DNA of 64,000 bases from Photobacterium marinum (lineage in GTDB: Bacteria > Pseudomonadota > Gammaproteobacteria > Enterobacterales > Vibrionaceae). The DNA is taken from positions 62,001 to 126,000 of the forward strand of contig NZ_AMZO01000021.1 in NCBI RefSeq assembly GCF_000331515.1. The letters are read 5' to 3'. A program made the position numbers and the translations under genes. Below are positions 45,494 to 53,654 of the stretch, piece by piece. The first letter of the stretch is position 1. Each line of letters begins with the position of its first letter. The notes under the pieces were generated by a model. That model was not told where the DNA came from and made no database searches. It saw nothing but the letters and a program-made list of their open reading frames with translations.

Positions 45494-46303
45494 CTCTACC
45501 CCTTATATTTCTTTTGAACCGTAGAGTGAATACCTACTCCAGCACAATCTTATATGTGTAAGTCATAGGCGGCATGGGCTGAAACACACATATATTTCCA
45601 GCCTTTGTGCTAACTAGCACCTTGTGATTTTCCCTGAAGTGCTCACAAAAACAGTCAGCTAGTCCTGAGTCGACAGTTGGTGAGAAGTATAGTCGCTCAC
45701 TGCTCGATCAGTCGTCACATTCTGAGACGACCAGATCATCAGACTTATTAATAAACAAACAAATTGTTCAAAAACGCCCAATCTATACCTTTTCAGCATT
45801 AAGTGCTTTAAAAGCCCAAAATAACGCACTCTTTGCATATAATTTGCTCATGCTATGGAATTTATTCGCTTTAAAGCCTCTAAATTAGAAAATATTCAGC
45901 CACCAACCTTCAATTGTATGATATTGGCATTTTTTGTTGCATTAATCGTGTAACAACCTATTTTGACTTCCCCGGAAGGGAAATTCATTTTGGTGCCAAA
46001 GGTTTATGCCGCGAATTCTTTTACCGGTGATCAGAATAAACTGACACTTTACAATTTATGCAACCTGTTTAACTAAAAGAAAAAGAAGGAAACTCAGTCA
46101 CCTAATCACTGAATCAGATTCACTTTATTGAGCAAATCACAACATATTTTTTAGTACGCCTTTTTGCGTGCAATTAATTACGACAGCCAGAACGCTGAAA
46201 TTTCAAGCCTGCCTGAATTCAATATGAGGCCGGGACGGGTGTTTTTTTGCAGAAATCTGCTGATTTCAGACAAACGAATATACAACAAGTTTGAGGGAAT
46301 ATA
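45494..46303. other. Long divergent intergenic region between two symporter genes
   Basis: 810 bp without a credible ORF. It is AT-rich, with a small GAAATC/GATTTC hairpin at about 46252-46267 just before the plus-strand gene. It presumably carries both promoters and long leaders. A TGGCAT...TTGC near 45925-45940 is one base too long for a sigma-54 promoter. I saw no clear CRP palindrome or riboswitch. Confidence 0.55.
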
Positions 46304-47491
46304 ATGAACTTAATTATTAAATTAGCCGCCGGAATTCTTTTTGGCATACTAATGGGAATGTTTGCTCCTGAGGTATTAATTCAATTTTTAATTACCATTA
46401 AATTACTAGTTAGCCAGTTAATTAAGTTTACCATTCCTCTGCTAATTCTATTTTATGTAACCAGCGGAATCGCAAACCTACCTAAGAACTCAGGAAAACT
46501 ACTGGGTAAAACAGTCGGTTTATCTTACTTATCAACGCTGGGCGCTGGTCTTCTTGCCTTCACTGTTGCGGAAACTTTGTATCCAACGCTGTTAAGCGGC
46601 GCAGGTGCCTTGCCGGAAGCTAAAACAGTGCTGACTCCGTTCCTTGAACTTAAGATCCCGCCACTAATGAGCATTATGACGGCGCTGACCATTGCCTTCG
46701 TTTTCGGTCTAGGTATATCGAACACAGGCTCAGAAGATCTAAGACGATTCAGCAACCAGGGCTGCGACATCATCGAACTGTTCCTGAACAAAGTGATCAT
46801 TCCATCTCTGCCTTTCTACATTGCAGCCGTGTTTGCCGACATGACAGTAAAAGGCACAGTATTCGCGACACTACAAACATTTAGCCTGGTTCTGCTGGCA
46901 GTTATCGCAATGCACTGGGTATGGCTGACTTTCCAGTTCATTACCGCAGGTATCGTTCAGCAACAATCTCCGCTGAAAATTCTGCGTACTATGATGCCAG
47001 CTTACCTTACTGCTGTTGGCACTATGTCTTCTGCGGCTACAATTCCGGTTACGCTACAACAAACCAAACGTAACGGCGTTTCAAACACTATTGCTAACTT
47101 TGTCGTGCCACTGTGTGCCAACATCCACATGTCAGGCTCAGTGATCAGTATCACCAGCGTTGCTGTGGCAGTAATCATCATGACAGGCGCAGGCCCGGTA
47201 CCAAGCCTGCTTGAAGCACTACCGTTTATCGCTATGCTGGGTGTAACAATGGTAGCTGCACCGGGTGCACCGGGCGGTGCAGTAATGGCTTCTGTCGGCC
47301 TACTGGGGTCAATGCTGGGCTTCACAGAAGAAATGATTGCCTTGCAAATTGTGCTTCACTTGGCTCAGGACAGCTTTGGTACTGCCTGTAACGTAACCGG
47401 TGACGGTGTGATTGCTCTGATGATCGATAAGATGTCTTCTGAGAAAGATGAAGCAGCAGAAAATCTTGTCCTTGCCGAAGAAACAGCGTAA
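46304..47491 (+). CDS. Dicarboxylate/amino acid:cation symporter (DAACS family)
   Basis: 395 residues. The re-entrant loop and TM7-8 signatures are present: VGTMSSAATIPVTLQQTKRNGVSNTIANFVVPLCANIHMSG in adjacent blocks, and MVAAPGAPGGAVMAS then DSFGTACNVTGDG near the C-terminus. Family members import glutamate, aspartate, serine/threonine or C4-dicarboxylates with Na+ or H+. GAGGG precedes the ATG. Followed by a strong terminator. Confidence 0.9.
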   Translation: MNLIIKLAAGILFGILMGMFAPEVLIQFLITIKLLVSQLIKFTIPLLILFYVTSGIANLPKNSGKLLGKTVGLSYLSTLGAGLLAFTVAETLYPTLLSGAGALPEAKTVLTPFLELKIPPLMSIMTALTIAFVFGLGISNTGSEDLRRFSNQGCDIIELFLNKVIIPSLPFYIAAVFADMTVKGTVFATLQTFSLVLLAVIAMHWVWLTFQFITAGIVQQQSPLKILRTMMPAYLTAVGTMSSAATIPVTLQQTKRNGVSNTIANFVVPLCANIHMSGSVISITSVAVAVIIMTGAGPVPSLLEALPFIAMLGVTMVAAPGAPGGAVMASVGLLGSMLGFTEEMIALQIVLHLAQDSFGTACNVTGDGVIALMIDKMSSEKDEAAENLVLAEETA

Positions 47492-47510
47492 CGCTTAATA
47501 AAACCAATAA

Positions 47511-47551
47511 AAAAACGTCCGACCATTCATTATGAATAGTCGGACGTTTTT
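47511..47551. terminator. Terminator after the DAACS symporter gene
   Basis: Long hairpin: arms of about 17 bp with one mismatch (AAAAACGTCCGAC with its complement at the base), then a T-run. Confidence 0.9.
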
Positions 47552-47673
47552 AATTAACTTGAATCTTCCGTTATATAATGCTTTCGATATAACCCGAAAA
47601 AATTATTCCCCTCAGTGACTCTACAGTTCTCATGTTCATTTAATTAGCTTTGCTGTAATTGTCGAGTTTTGAT

Positions 47674-48093
47674 TTATAACTTAGTTACAGTCAGTTTATA
47701 CTCTGCCTGAGGGTGGGCATAGAGAGAAAAAGTAACCCAAGTATCCATTGATGTAACTTCAACCTCCTCTACCCGTATGTTTTTCTCTTCATCCGAGTAA
47801 TAGTTGAAGACACGAAAGCCGTCACCATCCAAAGAATGCATCGCCTCGCCATCAAGAGATTCAATCGAAATGGTAAAACGCTCACCTTTAAATCCGAGAA
47901 TTTTATAGATGCTTTGGTGTTCGCCGCCAACCTGAGATTGAACAATATATGAAGAGCCATTCTGGCTAATATCAAGATAGGTATAGTCCCGGCTGAGTTC
48001 TTCAGTATGGTATATAACCGGATTAGAAGAGCATGCCGCCAGAGCGGTAACAAACACCGGAACTAACAATGTTTTCAGAAATTTCGCTCGCAT
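47674..48093 (-). CDS. Small exported lipoprotein
   Basis: 139 residues. The signal peptide ends in a lipobox, TALAACSS, with the lipidated Cys at about residue 21 and Ser at +2, predicting the outer membrane. The mature part is beta-rich and acidic, ending in a MalM-like YAHPQAEYKLTVTKL. GAGGAGAG precedes the ATG. I do not recognise a defined family; a weak resemblance to MalM-type C-terminal domains is noted. Confidence 0.75.
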   Translation of the reverse strand: MRAKFLKTLLVPVFVTALAACSSNPVIYHTEELSRDYTYLDISQNGSSYIVQSQVGGEHQSIYKILGFKGERFTISIESLDGEAMHSLDGDGFRVFNYYSDEEKNIRVEEVEVTSMDTWVTFSLYAHPQAEYKLTVTKL

Positions 48094-48814
48094 AACCGCT
48101 CTCCTCGTTCTCCATGAAACCAGTACATATCATCCTTTATCGATTCACAGTACTGTGTAATCGTCAGCCACAACCACTAGTAACCAACAAACAAACGATA
48201 TCAGAAAGCCACTTTTCGTTCTGGCAAAGTTAGATCTCAGTCACAATATGCCGTTCACAATTCAATCAACAACTTCCAGCATTGCTGATAATCAGTCTAA
48301 TGAGCTCAAATATAGAACAGACACTATTCAAGAATCATTAAAATACTGTTCGCGTTTTTGCTTTAATTATTGTTAATAACAAAATAAATTCATAGTTAAA
48401 ACTGCACATATATTCATCAATATATTTCGAGCTTTAATCATTAAATTAATTTACAGAACTACCTGTCATCGAGCATTATTATTAAAAATGTGCACTTTTA
48501 CGCATAGCCAAGATGCTCTTCCCCTGTAAAACCGCATTTTAATTAACAACAAAAATCAAACTGGAACATACCAAAGCACCATATTGCTTTGAACTCAAAA
48601 CATTTGAGATGCGCATATTAAGAAAACATTTATTACTCCCCCAAAATTTACCGCACAAATAACCACCAGAAACGCATTTGCAAACAGAATAAAAACAATG
48701 CCTAATTGCACTTCGGTCAATTGTGACACTTTCCACAAGCCTTTACCTTGTTATTTAAATAACTAGTCAGGCGAAAAATAAATCTAATAAATTTAACTAA
48801 TTAAGGAGTTTTGC
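48094..48814. other. AT-rich divergent intergenic region between two lipoprotein genes
   Basis: 721 bp, very AT-rich around 48300-48480 and 48760-48800. A 65-codon minus-strand reading frame (48539-48736) has no good ribosome-binding site and is not called. It may hold a silenced promoter region; no operator was recognised. Confidence 0.5.
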
Positions 48815-50722
48815 TTGCGTAAAATTATCATTTTATGCTCATTAATTATATTTGGTTGTAACGGTGGTTCATCATCAGATGGTGCTGTATCACCAACATT
48901 AAATGAAGCGTCTCAAGAACAAACAACCTCAAACACAATAACAACAACAGATGCTATTAAAAAAGAAATTGCCTCAATACATATAACCTATTCACCAATC
49001 AGTGGTATCTCAGAGCCTAAAATATCATTTCAATCTGCTTTGCAGTTTACCGCCACAGCCTATTACGAAGATTACTCAAAACTTGATGTTTCAAAGCAAG
49101 TTAAGTGGATTAGCTCCGATCAAAGAGTTGGAACTACAACCAGTGCAGGACTACTCAAAGGAGTTAATGCAGGAACGACGGCCATAATGGCCCAGTTTAA
49201 TGGCATTGATAGTAACACCATTGATGTGACGGTGACTGATGCTGAAATTAGACATGTACAAATCACACCTAAATCAGGTAATGCAAATAACCTTCCTGAA
49301 GGCGTTACCCTAACGATGGTAGCAACCGGTACATTCAGCGACAATACTCATCAAGAGTTACAAAGGGATGCTCTACACTGGTCAAGCAGCGAGGGGGCTG
49401 TTGCAAGGAAAATACAACCTGGTGTTTTAAAAGGAATTAACAAAGGGCGCTCAAAAATCGAGGCTGAATTTCACGGTGTTACTAGCAATACTGTCGAAGT
49501 CACAGTCACAGATGCCGTTGTAACTAAGCTTCGAATTAGCTCTGAATCAAGTGATTTGAATATTCCTGCTGGCTTTACTCAACCATTGGCTGTTACCGGA
49601 ACCTTCAGTGATCTTACAGAGCGTGAACTATCAGCGCATGATGTTATATGGTCAACTGAAAATACCTCAGTAGCTACCGTTGAGGACAACGGTATTATCA
49701 AAGGTATAAATGAAGGTAGTACAACAGTCTCTGCACAGTACCATGATATTGAAAGTGAACCATTAACAGTCACAATTACTGATACTGCTTTGGATGAAAT
49801 TACTATTACCTCATTGTCTGATGAGGCCAACAATGTCGTTAAAGGCTATAACTTACAACTTATAGCAACCGGCGTCTTCAACGATGGAACAAAAAGAAAC
49901 ATCTCGGATGAAGTTTCCTGGTCAAGTGATGATGACAGCTTCGCAATGGTTGATGATAGCCAAAGTGGTTTAGTTCATGGTGTAGAAATTGGCCGTGCCG
50001 TCATATCTGCCGAATTTGATGATAGGAGAACTGACTTTAACCTAAACATCGAGGATGTTCCTCCTAGCTTCTATGTGGCCATGAGTACATCTAATTTACC
50101 TAGCTATTTTCACAAGTTCATAAATAAGAGCGGGGAGATATCGTCTAGCGATTATGTTCATCTCAATTTAAGTGGCAGTGGTAGCAACATAATTGCTTCC
50201 GTTAAAACCGATGATCCAGTGAGAAAACAAGTAGATGAGCAAGGTCAAGTCATTCAAATTATGCGTGATGACAAAAACAATGTCATTGGTTTCTCCGGAT
50301 ACGTCAACGTTCTTGTAAGCAGTAAGCTTCATCACTTTGATGACAAAGCTTATACGACATTTTTCTCAGGTTATAACGCGCTTCATAACCGACAACGGAA
50401 TAAAACATATCATGGCGATATATTTTATACTCCGGAGGTAAAAATAGGAGAGGCTCAGCCTAAAGCTGAAAAAAGTAACATTAGTATCCAATTTGATGCA
50501 CCACGTTCCGCTTGCCTAATGACAGGATATGAAGAACTAACTTGCGATAATCTAGTTACTGATGAAAACGGTGTCTTTTCATATATTTTGACCAACAAAG
50601 ATGGCCGTAGATATGGCGACCTGAAAATACACTTTTTTGGTGAAAACGGTGAATTTGCTACGGGATATATCTTTAGTGATGTTCCAAATAAACTGGGAAT
50701 CCTCTCAATAAGTAGTAAATAA
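48815..50722 (+). CDS. Lipoprotein with four Ig-like (Big_2) repeats
   Basis: 635 residues starting from TTG at 48815; AAGGAG at 48803-48808 supports this start. A short signal peptide ends in IIFGC, with Cys near residue 15 as lipid anchor. Residues ~50-415 form four bacterial Ig-like repeats of about 90 residues, each with WSSS/WSTE-like strands, G-x-x-KGVNAG turns and a closing VTVTD. Residues ~415-635 are a separate C-terminal domain with a Cys pair. Such proteins are surface or periplasmic adhesin-like. The region is lower in GC than its flanks, hinting at separate origin. Confidence 0.85.
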   Translation: MRKIIILCSLIIFGCNGGSSSDGAVSPTLNEASQEQTTSNTITTTDAIKKEIASIHITYSPISGISEPKISFQSALQFTATAYYEDYSKLDVSKQVKWISSDQRVGTTTSAGLLKGVNAGTTAIMAQFNGIDSNTIDVTVTDAEIRHVQITPKSGNANNLPEGVTLTMVATGTFSDNTHQELQRDALHWSSSEGAVARKIQPGVLKGINKGRSKIEAEFHGVTSNTVEVTVTDAVVTKLRISSESSDLNIPAGFTQPLAVTGTFSDLTERELSAHDVIWSTENTSVATVEDNGIIKGINEGSTTVSAQYHDIESEPLTVTITDTALDEITITSLSDEANNVVKGYNLQLIATGVFNDGTKRNISDEVSWSSDDDSFAMVDDSQSGLVHGVEIGRAVISAEFDDRRTDFNLNIEDVPPSFYVAMSTSNLPSYFHKFINKSGEISSSDYVHLNLSGSGSNIIASVKTDDPVRKQVDEQGQVIQIMRDDKNNVIGFSGYVNVLVSSKLHHFDDKAYTTFFSGYNALHNRQRNKTYHGDIFYTPEVKIGEAQPKAEKSNISIQFDAPRSACLMTGYEELTCDNLVTDENGVFSYILTNKDGRRYGDLKIHFFGENGEFATGYIFSDVPNKLGILSISSK

Positions 50723-50737
50723 TCACCCTTAGCAATT

Positions 50738-50759
50738 AAAACCCATGGATGGGTTTTTA
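50738..50759 (+). terminator. Terminator of the Ig-like lipoprotein gene
   Basis: 8-bp hairpin (AAAACCCA-TGGA-TGGGTTTT, 50738-50757) followed by T. Confidence 0.85.
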
Positions 50760-50964
50760 TTACTAAATATTAATACCACAAATAGCTGACATTCAGCATG
50801 CATCTTTTGTATGCCATCAAAACCATAACCTCATAACCAAAACTAAATATCCCGCATCACAGCCCCTGCCCCTCTCGCTCCCATCGTGATAGAATCCGCC
50901 ACCTTACTTCTGTTATCGCCGCCGGCTATAGCAGTTTTGTATCATTACCAACCTGAGACTCTAC

Positions 50965-52212
50965 ATGCCGTTCTCCAAACTTGGATTAAGCGCTCCAATC
51001 GTAAAAGCTGTAAATGAACTTGGCTATAAAGCCCCGACTCCAATTCAAGAGAAGGCAATTCCTGTTGCGTTAACAGGTAAAAACCTGATCGCAGCAGCAC
51101 AAACTGGTACAGGTAAAACCGCTAGCTTTGTATTGCCAATTTTAGAAATGCTTCGTGAAGGTCAAACTCAGCGCAAGAAACGTATTCGCGCGCTTGTTCT
51201 TGCACCTACTCGTGAACTGGCTGTTCAGGTTGAAGATAATATTGCGAAATACAGCAAGCACCTGAACCTGACTTCTCTGGCAATGTACGGCGGTGTTGAC
51301 TCGAAGCAACAAAAACAAAAGCTAATTGAAGGTGTTGATATTCTGGTTGCTACGCCGGGACGTCTGCTGGATATGTACACCCAACGCGCAGTTCATTTTG
51401 AAGAAGTAGAAATGCTGGTTCTTGATGAAGCCGACCGAATGCTCGATATGGGCTTTATCGAAGACATCAACAAAATCATTGAGCGCTTACCGGAAGATCG
51501 CCAGAACCTGCTGTTCTCAGCAACGCTGTCAAAACAGGTTCGCGCGTTAGCAAAAACGGCTATCTATAACCCAGTTGAAGTTTCTATCACACCAGATAGC
51601 AAAGCTAAGCCTCAAATTGATCAATGGTTGATCACAGTCGATAAAGATAAGAAATCTTCGCTGCTGAGCCACCTGATCAAAGAGAATCAGTGGGATCAGG
51701 CACTGATCTTTATCGAAACCAAGCATGGTGCAGCTAAGCTGGTCAGCCAGCTGGAAAAACGAGGTATTAAAGCTGAATCTTTCCACAGTGGCCGTAGCCA
51801 GGCAGTTCGCGCTCAGCTATTGGAAGACTTTAAATCAGGCAAGCTTAACTTGCTGGTTGCAACTGGTGTAGCTGCCCGCGGTATTGATATCGAAAACCTG
51901 AGCCGTGTGATTAACTACGACCTGCCTTACCCGGCTGACGACTATGTTCACCGAATTGGCCGTACAGGTCGTGCAGGTGCTTCCGGTGAAGCGATTTCGT
52001 TCGTATCAAAAGATGATTTCAAAAACCTTTGTGCAATCGAAAGCCGTCTTGGTCACCTGATCACGCGTAAGGAAATTGAAGGTTTTGCGCCAAGAAAAGA
52101 AGTGCCTGTTTCGATCCTGAACTATGTGCCGAAGAGTAAGCGCAACGGCGGTAATCGCAATAACCGAAACTCAAAAAATAACGCCAATAAGCGCCCTCAA
52201 GATAAACGCTAA
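50965..52212 (+). CDS. rhlE: DEAD-box RNA helicase, RhlE type
   Basis: 415 residues. Helicase motifs in order: AQTGTGKT (45-52), PTRELA (81-86), TPGR (130-133), DEAD (154-157), SAT (185-187), the C-terminal ARGIDIE and HRIGRTGR. The tail is short, basic and Asn/Arg-rich (NGGNRNNRNSKNNANKR), the RhlE style. It unwinds RNA in ribosome assembly or RNA decay, notably in the cold. It sits directly beside the xdh operon but shows no link to it. Confidence 0.93.
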   Translation: MPFSKLGLSAPIVKAVNELGYKAPTPIQEKAIPVALTGKNLIAAAQTGTGKTASFVLPILEMLREGQTQRKKRIRALVLAPTRELAVQVEDNIAKYSKHLNLTSLAMYGGVDSKQQKQKLIEGVDILVATPGRLLDMYTQRAVHFEEVEMLVLDEADRMLDMGFIEDINKIIERLPEDRQNLLFSATLSKQVRALAKTAIYNPVEVSITPDSKAKPQIDQWLITVDKDKKSSLLSHLIKENQWDQALIFIETKHGAAKLVSQLEKRGIKAESFHSGRSQAVRAQLLEDFKSGKLNLLVATGVAARGIDIENLSRVINYDLPYPADDYVHRIGRTGRAGASGEAISFVSKDDFKNLCAIESRLGHLITRKEIEGFAPRKEVPVSILNYVPKSKRNGGNRNNRNSKNNANKRPQDKR

Positions 52213-52224
52213 TTGCCGATATAA

Positions 52225-52247
52225 AAAACGGGGGCTAAACAGCCCCC
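52225..52247 (-). terminator. Terminator of the xdh operon
   Basis: Minus strand GGGGGCT-GTTT-AGCCCCC followed by GTTTTTT. It lies between rhlE and the convergent FAD-subunit gene and ends the operon from ygfK. Confidence 0.9.
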
Positions 52248-52290
52248 AAACCCAAAAGATATTTAAAAGAAACAAGAGGATACGATAAAG

Positions 52291-53190
52291 CTATTGCATG
52301 CTTAACTGGCTAAGCCAGCGACGCAGCAAATTAATGGATGCCTGATGACGGTAATCGGCAGTTGAGCGTTGGTCATCAATCGGGCGAATGATCTCGCTGT
52401 ACATACCCACCACTTCATCAACGAAACGCGGCTTCGTCAGCTTTTCTGTCGGCTGACCGACAAGCAGTGATTCCAGTTCGCGACTACGTACGATTGTCGG
52501 GCCGACGGCTCCGAAAGCTACACGCCAGTCCACCACCTTGCCTTTACCTGTGCGACCTTTTACCACTCTAGCCAGACCGGCCACAGACACTTTGGTCAAC
52601 GCATTAGCAGCACGCGTACCGACTTTGTGGTAGAAACTCTCTGGCAGATCCTGCTTTGGAATCACCACATGGGTAAGCATTTCATCGGCACGTAACTGAG
52701 TCAGCCCCGGTGCCATAATGAAATCTTCCAGAGCCATTTCACGCTGGCCTTTAAGCGACGACAGCACAACGCGAGCGTTCAGAAGGTACAGTGCAGGCAG
52801 CGAGTCAGCCGCCGGGGAGGCATTACAGATATTCCCGGCCATAGTGGCCCGGTTTCTCAAAGCCGGTGCGGCAATCTTGGCGACGCCCTGACGCAACACA
52901 TCCGGAACCAATGGATGACTTTCAATTTCACTCAGAGTCACTCCGGCACCGATAAACAGTGCACAGTCAGGCGCGCCCTCGCCTTCCGGCTCAATCTCCG
53001 CTTCAGTAATGTGCTTTAGCTCATCAATTGCATCAACGAACACCACATCGCGGTCAAAAGTCGGGCTCATCCCCGGCCTGACACTATGCCTGACCATCAG
53101 GTCGGTGCCGCCGGAGAACAGGGTATGTTCTCCGACAGCCAGCTTATCCAGCGCCTGCTCCAAAGTTTCGGGGCGATAAACCTCTACCAT
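52291..53190 (-). CDS. Xanthine dehydrogenase FAD-binding subunit
   Basis: 299 residues from ATG 53190 (GGAGAGGG upstream; a longer frame extends to 53259 but is unlikely). Features of the CO-dehydrogenase-flavoprotein-like subunit: TLFSGGTDLMVRHS, MAGNICNASPAADSLPALYLLNA and the C-terminal MYSEIIRPIDDQRSTADYRHQ, which ends like XdhB-type subunits. It overlaps the 2Fe-2S subunit stop by 7 bp. It passes electrons from the Mo and Fe-S centres to NAD+ or another acceptor. Confidence 0.92.
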   Translation of the reverse strand: MVEVYRPETLEQALDKLAVGEHTLFSGGTDLMVRHSVRPGMSPTFDRDVVFVDAIDELKHITEAEIEPEGEGAPDCALFIGAGVTLSEIESHPLVPDVLRQGVAKIAAPALRNRATMAGNICNASPAADSLPALYLLNARVVLSSLKGQREMALEDFIMAPGLTQLRADEMLTHVVIPKQDLPESFYHKVGTRAANALTKVSVAGLARVVKGRTGKGKVVDWRVAFGAVGPTIVRSRELESLLVGQPTEKLTKPRFVDEVVGMYSEIIRPIDDQRSTADYRHQASINLLRRWLSQLSMQ

Positions 53191-53654
53191 AATCCCTCTC
53201 CTTTTTCCGCGGCAATCCGGGCTGCCTCGACAATCATGCCGTAGCCGGTGCAGCGGCACAGGTTACCGGAAATTGCAGTACGGATTTCCTGTTCGGTCGG
53301 TCTGGCATTGGTTTCCAGCAAAGCATACAGTGCCAGCACCATACCCGGAGTACAGAATCCGCACTGCACCCCTTTGGCTTCAAGCAGAGCGTCAATGACG
53401 CACTGGCCTTTTTCCGTCTGGCGCAGGCCTTCAAGTGTCATTACCTGCGCACCTTCAGCCTGAGCAATCGGCATCATGCAAGAGTTAACCAGCTTGCCAT
53501 TGAACAGTACAGAACAAGCACCACACTCACCTTCGCCACAACCTTCCTTTGTCGCAGTTTTATTGAGATCACCACGCAAAGTATTCAGAAGTGACTGCAT
53601 CGGGTCGGCATCTACCTCAACCAGTTCGTTATTCAAAAAGAATTCGATCTTCAT
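53184..53654 (-). CDS. Xanthine dehydrogenase [2Fe-2S] subunit
   Basis: 156 residues with both clusters: plant-type ligands C39, C44, C47 and C59 (GCGEGECGAC, NSC) and the helical-domain pairs C98/C101 (CGFCTPG) and C133/C135 (CRCTGY). Length and order match XdhC-type small subunits. Its ATG overlaps the stop of the Mo-subunit gene by one base, and its own end overlaps the FAD subunit, so the three are translationally coupled. Confidence 0.95.
   Translation of the reverse strand: MKIEFFLNNELVEVDADPMQSLLNTLRGDLNKTATKEGCGEGECGACSVLFNGKLVNSCMMPIAQAEGAQVMTLEGLRQTEKGQCVIDALLEAKGVQCGFCTPGMVLALYALLETNARPTEQEIRTAISGNLCRCTGYGMIVEAARIAAEKGEGLW

Noticed and set aside
45925-45940. Possible sigma-54 promoter TGGCAT...TTGC before the DAACS gene
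   Set aside because: GG and GC are eleven bases apart instead of ten, and no paired palindromes are found upstream.
48539-48736. 65-codon minus-strand ORF
   Set aside because: No ribosome-binding site, AT-rich noncoding composition and no recognisable protein features.
52291-53259. Longer form of the FAD subunit starting at 53259
   Set aside because: The extra 23 residues read through the end of the 2Fe-2S gene and the strong GGAGAGGG supports the start at 53190.
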